Source: Mesorhizobium sp. (lineage in GTDB: Bacteria; Pseudomonadota; Alphaproteobacteria; Rhizobiales; Rhizobiaceae). Taken from it: DNA of 64,000 nt. Position numbers and translations under genes: made by a program. The stretch is from contig NZ_JAMLIG010000001.1 of NCBI RefSeq assembly GCF_023954305.1, positions 3,802,001-3,866,000 on the forward strand, read 5' to 3'. The notes under the pieces were generated by a model. That model had not been told where the DNA came from. It ran no database searches and saw only the letters and a list, made by a program, of their open reading frames with translations. Positions 9,309 to 17,113 of this stretch are shown in pieces (within the stretch, counting starts at the first letter, position 1; each line of letters starts with the position of its first letter).

Positions 9309-10376
9309 CTACTTCAGTTCCTCGACCTTGACATAGCCGGAGTCGACCACGACGGCCTGGTAGTTGGACTTGTCAACCGAGACCGGCACGAGCAGGTAGG
9401 ACGGAACCACCTTGACGCCGTTGTTGTAGGTCTTCTCGTCGTTGATCTCGGGCGTACCGCCGGAGAGAGCCGCGTCGACGAGCTTTGCGGTCACCTTCGC
9501 CAGTTCGCGCGTGTCCTTGAACACGGTCGAATACTGCTCGCCGGCGATGATCGCCTTGATCGAGGGCGTTTCGGCGTCCTGACCCGAAATGATCGGCCAG
9601 GGCTGGTCGGCAGTGCCGTAGCCGACGCCGCGCAGCGAGGAGATGATGCCGCGCGACAGGCCGTCATAGGGAGCCAGAACCGCATCGACGCGCGAACCGT
9701 CGGAGTAGTGGGCCGACAGGAGGTTGTCCATGCGGGCTTGCGCGACCGCGCCGTCCCAGCGCAGCGTGCCGACCTTCTCCATGCCCATCTGGCCCGACTT
9801 GACGACGAGGACGCCCTTGTCGATCAGCGGCTGAAGTACGCTCATGGCGCCGTCGTAGAAGAAGAAGGCGTTGTTGTCGTCGGGCGAGCCGCCGAACAGC
9901 TCGATGTTGAACGGACCCTGCTTCTCCGGATAGCCGAGGCCCTTCAGGATCGATTCCGCCTGCAGCACGCCGACCTTGAAGTTGTCGAAGGTGGTGTAAT
10001 AGTCGACATTGGCGCTGTCGCGGATCAGGCGGTCATAGGCGATGACCTTGGTGCCCTTGTCTGCGGCCTGCTGCAGGACGGCCGACAGCGTCGTGCCGTC
10101 GATCGAGGCGATGATCAGCGCCTTGGCATCCTTGGTCACCATGTTCTCGATCTGGGCGAGCTGGTTCGGAATGTCGTCTTCGGCATATTGCAGGTCGACC
10201 GTGTAGCCCATGCCTTCGAGGGCGGCCTTGAGGCTGTCGCCGTCGCTGATCCAGCGCAGCGAGGATTTGGTCGGCATGGCGATGCCGACGAGGCCCTTGT
10301 CCTGGGCGAAGGACTGCGGGGCCAGGGCCAGAAGGCTGACGGCCGCGGCCGCCACGATTGTCTTCAGGAATTTCAC
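9309..10376 (-). CDS. chvE: multiple-sugar-binding periplasmic protein ChvE
   Basis: 355 aa periplasmic receptor. The start is a GTG at 10376 preceded by GGGAGGAAC; this gives VKFLKTIVAAAAVSLLALAPQSFAQ, a proper signal peptide, which the longer open frame spoils. The mature part follows the ribose/galactose-binding fold: VGIAMPTKSSLRWISDGDSL at the start, ALIIASIDGTTLSAVLQQAADKGTKVIAYDRLI, IISGQDAETPSIKAIIAGEQ and a C-terminal KVEELK. In Agrobacterium ChvE binds galactose, glucose, arabinose and xylose, serves transport and also couples sugars to VirA; no vir gene is present here, so transport is the expected role. Transcribed divergently from gbpR. Confidence 0.94.
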   Translation of the reverse strand: MKFLKTIVAAAAVSLLALAPQSFAQDKGLVGIAMPTKSSLRWISDGDSLKAALEGMGYTVDLQYAEDDIPNQLAQIENMVTKDAKALIIASIDGTTLSAVLQQAADKGTKVIAYDRLIRDSANVDYYTTFDNFKVGVLQAESILKGLGYPEKQGPFNIELFGGSPDDNNAFFFYDGAMSVLQPLIDKGVLVVKSGQMGMEKVGTLRWDGAVAQARMDNLLSAHYSDGSRVDAVLAPYDGLSRGIISSLRGVGYGTADQPWPIISGQDAETPSIKAIIAGEQYSTVFKDTRELAKVTAKLVDAALSGGTPEINDEKTYNNGVKVVPSYLLVPVSVDKSNYQAVVVDSGYVKVEELK

Positions 10377-10562
10377 GTCGTTCCTCCCTTTGGGTGGTGT
10401 GGTGGGCTGCCGCGCAGACAATGCATCGGGTTCTGGACGGCAGATGAAAAATGGGATGCGGCTTGTGCCGGTTCGGCAGGGCGCGGCCTGTAGCTCCTCC
10501 CGTCGCCCGGCGTCTCTCTTGCTGTCTGATCGCCGGGACCGCGCTCGATGGCGAAAATTTCG

Positions 10563-10619
10563 GTTATAGTCATAACTGTCAAATGCAAAGATCGACGATT
10601 GCTATACCGAAGCCGGTAT
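10563..10619. promoter_or_regulatory. paired dyads in the gbpR-chvE divergent promoter region
   Basis: Two short inverted repeats: GTTAT-AGTC-ATAAC (10563-10576) and ATACCG-AAGC-CGGTAT (10604-10619). Their centres are 42 bases apart, about four helical turns. LysR regulators often bind a recognition site and an activation site on one DNA face near divergent promoters. Neither dyad is a perfect T-N11-A box. Seen: the dyads and spacing; GbpR binding is inferred. Confidence 0.5.
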
Positions 10620-10640
10620 GTGATTCGCGGGGAGGGCGAT

Positions 10641-11627
10641 GTGTCCGATCGAAAGGGATGGACTGATCCAGCCTGGGGAAGCGGGCGCGACAGCGACGGC
10701 GAGGCGCTGGCGCGCGGCGGGCTGAAACTCGGCCACCTGCGCATGGTGGCGGCGCTCGACGAGCACGGGCAGGTCAGCGCGGCGGCGTCGGTGCTCAATA
10801 TCTCGCAGCCGGCGGCATCGAGGATGATCGCCGAGATCGAGGCGATCGTCGGCGCGCCGATCTGCGAGCGTCTGCCGCGCGGCGTCGCGCTGACGCCCTA
10901 TGGCAAGGCGCTCGCCCGGCGCGCGCGTTCGGTGCTGCTCGAACTGCGCGAGGTCGACCGCGAGATTTCCGATCTGCGCAGCGGCAAGGGCGGCTCGGTC
11001 AATCTCGGCGCGGTGACGGCGCCGGCCATCGATCTGGTCATCCCGGCGATCAAGATCGTCCGCGAAACCTATCCCAAGGTCGAAATCAACATGCAGGTCG
11101 AAACCAGCGCGGTGCTGGCCAAGGAACTGCTCGCCTCGCGCCACGACTTCATCGTCGCGCGCATACCCGACGATCTCAATCCACGCCTGTTCGAGGCGCG
11201 CGTCATCGGCGTCGAGAAGGCCTGCCTCATCGTGCGGCGTGGGCATCCGCTCCTCGGCGGGGGGCCGGTGCGGCTCGACGCCCTGCATGACTACGACTGG
11301 GTGCTGCAGCCGGGCGGATCGCTGCTGCGGCGCACGCTCGAGGGAATCATGGTGTCGCACGGGGCGCCGCTGCCGGATCGGGTGCTCAATACCTCGTCGC
11401 TGCTCTTGACGCTGGTGATGGTGGCGCAGTCCGACGCGATCGCCGCGGTGTCGATTGAAGTGGCGAACTTCCTGCGCGGGCGCGGCGACCTCGACGGCTC
11501 CATCGAAATCCTGCCGACCGAGTTCGAGATCGTCGTCCAGCCCTACAGCCTGATCACGGTGCGCAACCGATCGCTGTCGCCCGCGGCACAGATCCTCTAC
11601 GACCAGATCCGCAATCAGATCCGGTAA
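10641..11627 (+). CDS. gbpR: LysR-type regulator GbpR of the sugar-binding protein locus
   Basis: 328 aa if started at the GTG at 10641, which has GGAGG at 10631-10635; an upstream ATG at 10548 would put the start in the promoter dyads. Seen: an N-terminal winged helix-turn-helix (LRMVAALDEHGQVSAAASVL, then NISQPAASRMIAEIE), followed by a LysR substrate-binding domain (NLGAVTAPAIDLVIPAIKIV and DALHDYDWVLQPGGSLLRR). The divergent position next to chvE matches gbpR of Agrobacterium and relatives, which activates chvE in response to sugars. The C-terminus SLSPAAQILYDQIRNQIR is complete. Identity rests on context plus domain. Confidence 0.85.
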   Translation: MSDRKGWTDPAWGSGRDSDGEALARGGLKLGHLRMVAALDEHGQVSAAASVLNISQPAASRMIAEIEAIVGAPICERLPRGVALTPYGKALARRARSVLLELREVDREISDLRSGKGGSVNLGAVTAPAIDLVIPAIKIVRETYPKVEINMQVETSAVLAKELLASRHDFIVARIPDDLNPRLFEARVIGVEKACLIVRRGHPLLGGGPVRLDALHDYDWVLQPGGSLLRRTLEGIMVSHGAPLPDRVLNTSSLLLTLVMVAQSDAIAAVSIEVANFLRGRGDLDGSIEILPTEFEIVVQPYSLITVRNRSLSPAAQILYDQIRNQIR

Positions 11628-11632
11628 GGAAG

Positions 11633-11668
11633 TTTCGTTTGCTGCTGCGAAACGCGCAACAAACGAAA
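11633..11668. repeat. 9-bp inverted repeat after gbpR
   Basis: TTTCGTTTG (11633-11641) and CAAACGAAA (11660-11668) are perfect inverted copies around an 18-base loop, starting five bases after the gbpR stop. There is no T-run, so it is a weak terminator candidate; it might also be an operator. Confidence 0.45.
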
Positions 11669-11782
11669 GGATTCCGAAACACGCGCGTTACAAAGAAGTT
11701 AACGCCTCAACACCGCGGCGATACGGCCATTCCCTAAAACCGGCGTCATCAGGGAACCAGTCCAAACGAAAGGCCGAACGCC

Positions 11783-12151
11783 ATGTCCGCTCACACCGCC
11801 CCCTCCGCCCGCCGCTCCGCTTTCGCCGGGCTTCCCCGCATCGCCGTGCGCACCCGCACGTCGGAGAACCAGATGGCGATGTTCTCGGTGATCTCGATCG
11901 GCGCCATTGCCTTCATGATGCTGCTGCCGTCGCCGCGGGCCGCCTTCGGCGCGGTCGAAGCCGAGGCGCCGGCCATCCAGATGGTCGTGACGACCGAAAA
12001 GGCGCCGCGTCTCGTGATCAGCACCGAGACCGACAAGGCCTGCGCCGGTCAGGCCTGGGCATCCGAGTCGCTCGACTGCATCCTGGCGATTGCCAAGGAC
12101 AGCGGCCTGAAGCGCAGCATCCGCCTTGCCGACGCGACCATCCGCCACTGA
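11783..12151 (+). CDS. hypothetical protein with one membrane segment
   Basis: 122 aa, ATG preceded by GAAAGG. After a basic N-terminus (residues 1-28) comes one hydrophobic stretch, about residues 31-50 (MAMFSVISIGAIAFMMLLP), then a soluble tail with two cysteines (DKACAG and LDCIL). The topology suggests an anchor with an exported tail of about 70 residues. The stretch VVTTEKAPRLVIST resembles no family I can name. Followed after 21 bases by another small gene on the same strand. Confidence 0.5.
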   Translation: MSAHTAPSARRSAFAGLPRIAVRTRTSENQMAMFSVISIGAIAFMMLLPSPRAAFGAVEAEAPAIQMVVTTEKAPRLVISTETDKACAGQAWASESLDCILAIAKDSGLKRSIRLADATIRH

Positions 12152-12172
12152 ACGGGCCGAGAGGAGACGAGC

Positions 12173-12358
12173 ATGCATATCGCCCGCCGCCAGCCTCCGC
12201 ACCGCACCCATGTGCGTGCCAGGCATGTCTCGCAGGAACCAGTCTGGTTGAGGCTGCGGACAAGGGAATGGGATTTCTTCGTCGCAAACGAAGTCGAAGC
12301 ATTCGCGGTGATAGCGCGCCACGATGTCATCGACGTCGAGACGATGTCGACGCCTTGA
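12173..12358 (+). CDS. small hypothetical protein
   Basis: 61 aa, preceded by GAGGAGACGAGC before the ATG, which is a good ribosome binding site. The sequence is His/Arg-rich at the start and acidic-hydrophobic at the end (EVEAFAVIARHDVIDVE). No family recognised. It ends eight bases before the end of the convergent histidine kinase. Supported mainly by the ribosome binding site and by its following the previous gene closely. Confidence 0.35.
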   Translation: MHIARRQPPHRTHVRARHVSQEPVWLRLRTREWDFFVANEVEAFAVIARHDVIDVETMSTP

Positions 12359-12366
12359 ACCACGCC

Positions 12367-14409
12367 TCAGGTCTGCTGGGTGCGGATCTGGTCCGTCACG
12401 GCGGCCAGGGCGCCGCGCACGTCGAGCGTGGAGAAGGGCTTTTCCAGGAGAAGCGGCCTGAATTTCGATGGTATTTCCTCGAATTCGGCGCGCGCGCCGA
12501 GGCTGTCGCCGGTGACGAGGACGAAGCGCAAGGCCAGATGAGGCCGCTTCTGCGTCAGCTCCCTGAAGATCTCAAGCCCGCTCGCGCCGGGCATGCGAAG
12601 ATCCGAGAAGACGATGTCGATTTCCATGTCGAGACTGTCGACCCCATCGCGCGCCTCGGCCCACCCGGTATGAATGACGGACTTTATCCCCATCAGCTCG
12701 AGGATGTCGGACAGCGACCCCGCCACGTCCGGCTCGTCGTCGATGATGAGCGCGGTACGGATGCTGGTCGAATAGGGCGCCGCCCCTGCGATCTCGCCGA
12801 GCGAGCGGGTGACCAGGGGAAGCTCGACGACGAAGCGGGCGCCGCCGCTGTCGCTCTCCTCGTACCAGACCTTGCCGTTATGACGCTCGACGATCGATTT
12901 CGAGATCGACAGCCCGATGCCGGTGCCGACGCCGACCGGTTTGGTGGTGAAGTAGGATTCGAAGATCCGGTCGCGGATATCCTTCGGGATGCCGGGTCCG
13001 TTGTCTTCGACCGAAAAGCGGGCAAGGCCGGAGGGCGTGTGTTCCGAACGCACCTTGATGCGCCGCTCTCCGGAGACGGAGGCGAGCGCGTGCTGGCTGT
13101 TGACGAGGAAATTGGCTGCGACCTGGGTGAGGTGGTCGGCGTCGCCCAATACCGGCAGGGCGACCGGCGAAAGCTGCGTCTCGACCATGATCCCGGAGGA
13201 TCGCGCCCCGTAGGCGCTGATCTCGAGGGCAGAGCGGATGACCTGATTGAGGTCGGTTTCGGACTGGGAGGTCGGATGCAGCCGGACCATGCCCAGGAAG
13301 CTCTTGACGATGCGCCCGCACCGTTCGGCAGCGGCGCGCACCTTTTCGGCGCGGGTCTTGGTGGCGGAATCCGGCGCGAACTCGTGCAGCAGCGTCGACT
13401 GCGCCACCACCACCGCGAGCGGGTTGTTCAGTTCGTGCGAGACGCCGGCAAGCAGCGAGCCCATGGCCGCCATCTTCTCGTTCTGATGCAGCCGGTCGCG
13501 CTGGCGATTGATCTCCTCCTCGGCGCGCCGCCGCTCGCGCAGGTCGCGCACGGCGCCGATGAACAGCTTGCGCCCGGCGGCATTGACTTCGGAAATGGTC
13601 AGCTCGACGGGGAAGATCTCGCCCCTGGAATTGGTGGCGTTCATCTCGAAGCGCTTGCCGATCATCCGGCCGGCCTCGCTTTCCAGATAAGAGCGCAGGC
13701 CGTTCACCAGCATCGGACGGTATTCGAGCGGGACCAGCGTCGCGACGATGTTGCGCCCGAGCACCTCGTGCTTCTTCCAGCCGAACATCCGCTCGGCGGC
13801 CGGGTTGAATTCGATGATGCCGCCGCTCTCGTCGATGATCACCATGCCGTCGAGCGCGGCGTTGAGCATCGTCGTGCGGAAGGTCTCGGCGATATGTGCC
13901 TCGGTCTGCGAGCGTTCGATGGCGTCGCCGATGATCAGCGCCACCATGGACAGCGCCGAATGCTCCTCGTCGGTCCACTCCCTTTCCGTGACGCAGTCGT
14001 TGACCGCGAGCGTTCCCCAGACATACCCGTGGGCGAAGATCGGGTAAGAGATGAAGGATTTGATGCGCTGGCGCTCGAAATCCTCGCGCAGGAAGCCGGT
14101 CAGCTCGCGGGCATGGCCGGCGAAGACGGTGCCGCGCCGGGCATCCTCCGACAACGTCTGCAGAAGCGGATCCGATTCGATCATCGACTGGACGATCGTC
14201 GTCGGACGGCCTTCCGGGCCGAGCACCGTGCGGTCGACCCAGTAGGAGACGATCGTCTGGGAAAAACCCTGGCCGGTGATGTCACGCATGCGGAACAGAA
14301 CCGACCGGTGGCAGCGGAACGCCATGCCGAGAATGGCGAGGGCGTCGTCGATCTCCTGCTGCCAGTCGCTTGCCTGGCGCATCCGGCGCATGAGGTCTGC
14401 CACGACCAC
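12367..14409 (-). CDS. hybrid sensor histidine kinase (GAF-PAS-HisKA-HATPase-REC)
   Basis: 680 aa from the GTG at 14409. Domains in order: GAF-like (about 15-165), PAS (about 175-290, with IIEFNPAAERMFGW), dimerisation/phosphoacceptor with His325 in GVSHELNNPLAVV, HATPase (DNGPGI; GTGIGLSIS) and a C-terminal receiver with phosphoacceptor Asp603 in FSDLRMPG and conserved Lys657. No membrane segment is seen, so the kinase looks cytoplasmic, sensing through GAF/PAS. Upstream of 14409 the frame stays open to a stop at about 14496, and the intervening 28 codons look coding but contain no ATG, GTG or TTG, so the true start is uncertain. It follows a response-regulator gene and is probably its partner. 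Confidence 0.9.
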   Translation of the reverse strand: MVVADLMRRMRQASDWQQEIDDALAILGMAFRCHRSVLFRMRDITGQGFSQTIVSYWVDRTVLGPEGRPTTIVQSMIESDPLLQTLSEDARRGTVFAGHARELTGFLREDFERQRIKSFISYPIFAHGYVWGTLAVNDCVTEREWTDEEHSALSMVALIIGDAIERSQTEAHIAETFRTTMLNAALDGMVIIDESGGIIEFNPAAERMFGWKKHEVLGRNIVATLVPLEYRPMLVNGLRSYLESEAGRMIGKRFEMNATNSRGEIFPVELTISEVNAAGRKLFIGAVRDLRERRRAEEEINRQRDRLHQNEKMAAMGSLLAGVSHELNNPLAVVVAQSTLLHEFAPDSATKTRAEKVRAAAERCGRIVKSFLGMVRLHPTSQSETDLNQVIRSALEISAYGARSSGIMVETQLSPVALPVLGDADHLTQVAANFLVNSQHALASVSGERRIKVRSEHTPSGLARFSVEDNGPGIPKDIRDRIFESYFTTKPVGVGTGIGLSISKSIVERHNGKVWYEESDSGGARFVVELPLVTRSLGEIAGAAPYSTSIRTALIIDDEPDVAGSLSDILELMGIKSVIHTGWAEARDGVDSLDMEIDIVFSDLRMPGASGLEIFRELTQKRPHLALRFVLVTGDSLGARAEFEEIPSKFRPLLLEKPFSTLDVRGALAAVTDQIRTQQT

Positions 14410-14493
14410 GGTCAGCCCGCGCGACTGGAAGTCTTTCCGGTAGCGGGAGACGTCTTCGAGTTCGGAGAGGGTCTGTTCCAGGATAGGGTCCCT

Positions 14494-15282
14494 CTATGCG
14501 GATTTCTGACCCGCGTCGGACAGGGAGAAGATGTAGCCCTCGCCACGCACCGTGCGCAGGAAGCGCGGATTGGAGGGGTCGCTCTCGATCTTCTTGCGCA
14601 GCCGCATAATGCGGATGTCGAGTGCGCGCGAATCGTCCGCCTCGTCGGCGAGGCCGATCGCCTCGGCGATCGCCGAGCGGCTGAGCAGGCGGTTGGCGCG
14701 GGTCAGGAAGACCTCGAGCACGTCGAACTCGCTCTTGGCCATCTCCACCATGGCGCCGCCCGGACCGGTGACCATGCGACCGTCGAGGTCGGCCGAGAAG
14801 CCGCCAAAGGTGACGACACGGCGGGCCGGACGCGCCGGGCCGTCGTCGTCGGAGATCGTCCCGCTCGGCGGCGGTACGCGGCGCAGCACGGAACGGACGC
14901 GGGCGAGCAACTCGCGCAATTCGTAAGGTTTGACGATGTAGTCGTCGGCTCCCAGCTCGAGACCGACGATACGGTCGATGGAGGTGCCGGAGGCGGTGGC
15001 GAAGATGATGCCGACCGGCATCTTGGAGCGCAGCCAGCGGCCGAGCGACAGACCGTCCTCGCCGGGCATCGAAATGTCGAGAATCGCAAGGTTGAAGGTC
15101 TGCTCGCGGGCGATTTCGCGCATCGCGGCGGCATCGCCGGCCACCGTCACGTCATATCCGCTCGCCTGCAGGTATTCGGCGACCGCATCGCGAAGGTCCG
15201 GCTCGTCGTCCACCACAACGATTCTCGATCGCACGGCAGTGTCTTCCCTGCTGGTTCCGGAAAGCAGATTGGGTGTAAACAT
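14494..15282 (-). CDS. OmpR/PhoB-family response regulator
   Basis: 262 aa. The receiver has the full active site: acidic pair Asp25/Asp26, phosphoacceptor Asp69 in LDISMPGEDG and Lys118 in YIVKPYE. The C-terminal winged helix (RTVRGEGYIF near the end) places it in the OmpR family, so it is a DNA-binding transcription regulator. It lies just upstream of the hybrid kinase gene on the same strand and is its likely phosphorylation partner. About 20 residues precede the receiver, so an internal start is possible. Divergent from a second, degenerate regulator gene starting 41 bases away. Confidence 0.92.
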   Translation of the reverse strand: MFTPNLLSGTSREDTAVRSRIVVVDDEPDLRDAVAEYLQASGYDVTVAGDAAAMREIAREQTFNLAILDISMPGEDGLSLGRWLRSKMPVGIIFATASGTSIDRIVGLELGADDYIVKPYELRELLARVRSVLRRVPPPSGTISDDDGPARPARRVVTFGGFSADLDGRMVTGPGGAMVEMAKSEFDVLEVFLTRANRLLSRSAIAEAIGLADEADDSRALDIRIMRLRKKIESDPSNPRFLRTVRGEGYIFSLSDAGQKSA

Positions 15283-15323
15283 GATGCCCGAGTCTTTCTT
15301 TATCTCTTTTTTCTGGAAGGTCC

Positions 15324-16001
15324 ATGTCCGCCAGAGCGGTGATCGCGATCGTGTCGGCGAGCAAGGAAACCGGCGTCCAACTCGGCGAGTATCTGCGCCG
15401 GCGCGGTCATGACGTCTTGCTCGCGCACGAATTGTGGTCCGGTCGGCCGCTTTTCGCCGGCAAACCCGATCTCGCGGTCGTCGATCTGCAACTTCCCGGC
15501 GGCTCCGGCCTCGACCTCCTGCGCGATTATGGCGGGGAGGAGGGGCCGGCTTTCGTCGTCGTCTCCAGCGGTCCCGCGCTGATCGAGAAGGTGCTGGCGC
15601 TGGAACTGGGCGCCGCCGACGTCATCGAGACGCCGTTCAACCTGCGCGAGACGGCGACGCGCATCGGCGGCATCCTGACCCGCCGCGGCTTTGCCGCGCC
15701 CGAACTGCTGCCGCTCGAAAACTCCACCGTCGATCTGCGCGCCGCGCTCGTCATGCATCATTCCGGCGAGGAAGAGCAGCTCTCGGCCGGCCAGGTGGCG
15801 ATGCTCAAGCTGTTCGCCGCCAATCCGCACACCGTCATCAACCGCGACGACATCATCGCCGCCGCTCCGGCCGAGAGCTACGACGCTTTCGACCGGTCGA
15901 TCGATTCCCGCATCGTGCGGCTGCGCCGCAAGCTCGATTCGGAGGCGATCGTCACCGTGCGCGGGGCGGGATACCGTTTCGATCCGCCGAAAGGCGCATA
16001 G
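15324..16001 (+). CDS. OmpR-type response regulator with a degenerate receiver
   Basis: 225 aa, GGAAGG before the ATG. The receiver domain (about 5-115) keeps an Asp at the phosphorylation position (Asp54 in VVDLQLPGGSG) but lacks other key residues: Ser11 and Ala12 stand where the Mg-binding acidic pair belongs, and Thr103 (ETPF) replaces the conserved Lys. The C-terminal winged helix is intact (INRDDIIAAAP; RIVRLRRKL; TVRGAGYRFDPP). Such pseudo-receivers often act without phosphorylation, by ligand or dimerisation. Divergent from the intact regulator-kinase pair, so it may modulate that pair. Function inferred. Confidence 0.85.
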   Translation: MSARAVIAIVSASKETGVQLGEYLRRRGHDVLLAHELWSGRPLFAGKPDLAVVDLQLPGGSGLDLLRDYGGEEGPAFVVVSSGPALIEKVLALELGAADVIETPFNLRETATRIGGILTRRGFAAPELLPLENSTVDLRAALVMHHSGEEEQLSAGQVAMLKLFAANPHTVINRDDIIAAAPAESYDAFDRSIDSRIVRLRRKLDSEAIVTVRGAGYRFDPPKGA

Positions 16002-16064
16002 ACGCTCGAAGCGGGTCTCGCCCGCGGAACGCCGCACTGCCGCCCTGCCTGCCCCGGGCTGCAC

Positions 16065-16232
16065 CTAGCGGACCGCCGTGGTCGCCGCCGACGCGATCTC
16101 GACCGTCGGCGCGACGAGCGCGCGGTCGCCGGAATGCTCCTTCATCAGCGTTGCGCCCACGGCGACGAGGCCGAGGGCGGCCTGTCCGTAGAGCAGCGCA
16201 ATCAGGACGGTAGATCCGAGTTTCGAACGCAT
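16065..16232 (-). CDS. small membrane or exported protein
   Basis: 55 aa: ATG at 16232 with GGGAG eight bases upstream, stop TAG at 16067-16065. The N-terminus is basic (MRSKLGS), followed by a hydrophobic stretch of about 22 residues (TVLIALLYGQAALGLVAVGA), then a short polar tail ending TTAVR. This could be a signal peptide, or a small single-pass protein. Found by reading the sequence; family unknown. It runs convergent to the degenerate regulator (63-base gap). Confidence 0.45.
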   Translation of the reverse strand: MRSKLGSTVLIALLYGQAALGLVAVGATLMKEHSGDRALVAPTVEIASAATTAVR

Positions 16233-16550
16233 GAGCGCATCTCCCGCTGGCCCTGCTGCGGTAGGCCGCGCATGGGCTGTCGTCTTTCATGCGAGAAGGA
16301 TGCTCGGACCGTGTATCCGGAATGTGCCGCTCGAAATGGCGATATGTTGCCATAAGTTGCTGGGATTCCGCCGGTTTCGCCCGGCCGGCAAGAATGATGC
16401 GAAAGCGGCCGGACCTGTATCCGAAAATGACCGGAACGGAAACCAATTCGAAACAAAGATGAACGCGGCGTGAAATTGCCGCGATACACAGCCGGCGCAA
16501 ATTGCCTCCATCAAGCGCAGCAGACGCTAACGAAACAGCTGGAGGCTCCA

Positions 16551-17012
16551 ATGACCGCTCTTTCCGCCCGCTTCATCAACATCGCCGCGATCGCCGCCAC
16601 AGGCCTCGGCCTGATGCTCGCAGCCGGCAACGCCCCCGCCCAGGCTTCGGTCAACGAAGTGGTCGCGCGCATTTCCATCTCCGAGCAGAAGATGCAGGTC
16701 TCCGTCGGCGGCCGCCAGACCTACGAATGGAAGGTCTCGACGGCGGGCAAGGGCTACGTCACGCCCACCGGCTCGTGGAAGCCCTACCGCATGCACGAGA
16801 TGTGGTATTCGAAGAAATACGACAACGCGCCGATGCCGCATTCGGTGTTCTTCACCGGCGGCTACGCGGTCCATGCCACCCCGCATGTCAAGAATCTCGG
16901 CCGCCCGGCCTCGCATGGCTGCATCAGGCTGCATCCGACGAATGCCGAGGCGTTCTACACGCTGGTCAAGACGTTCGGCCAGCAGAACACCCGCATCGTC
17001 ATCGTCAACTGA
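16551..17012 (+). CDS. L,D-transpeptidase (YkuD domain), exported
   Basis: 153 aa. The start ATG at 16551 has GGAGG at 16541-16545; the longer in-frame start would hide the signal peptide. Residues 1-32 form a Sec signal (FINIAAIAATGLGLMLAAG, cleavage near AQA). The YkuD domain holds the catalytic signature SHGCIRL with Cys124, the upstream His (YAVHATP) and a strand-rich N-part (ISISEQKMQVSVGGRQTYEW). These enzymes cross-link peptidoglycan (3-3 links) or attach proteins to it in the periplasm. It is a minimal, single-domain version. Followed by a good terminator, so it is monocistronic. Confidence 0.93.
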   Translation: MTALSARFINIAAIAATGLGLMLAAGNAPAQASVNEVVARISISEQKMQVSVGGRQTYEWKVSTAGKGYVTPTGSWKPYRMHEMWYSKKYDNAPMPHSVFFTGGYAVHATPHVKNLGRPASHGCIRLHPTNAEAFYTLVKTFGQQNTRIVIVN

Positions 17013-17060
17013 TTTCCCCGAGCGCTGCGCCGGAGTTCCCCCGGCGCCATCGCTTGACTC

Positions 17061-17103
17061 ACCCCGGCAGGAGGCTGACCTCCCCTGCCGGGGTCTGCTT
17101 TTT
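17061..17103 (+). terminator. rho-independent terminator after the L,D-transpeptidase
   Basis: ACCCCGGCAGG (17061-17071) pairs perfectly with CCTGCCGGGGT (17084-17094), loop of 12 bases, then CTGCTTTTT. It ends about 90 bases after the transpeptidase stop and could also serve the AraC gene arriving from the other side, though the T-run is on the plus side. Confidence 0.85.
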
Positions 17104-17113
17104 GCGGATCGGT

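Noticed and set aside
12268..15342. Plus-strand frame of 1024 codons opposite the kinase and regulator genes
   Set aside because: Antisense shadow of well-motif-supported genes; Asp/Arg/His-rich composition typical of the reverse frame.
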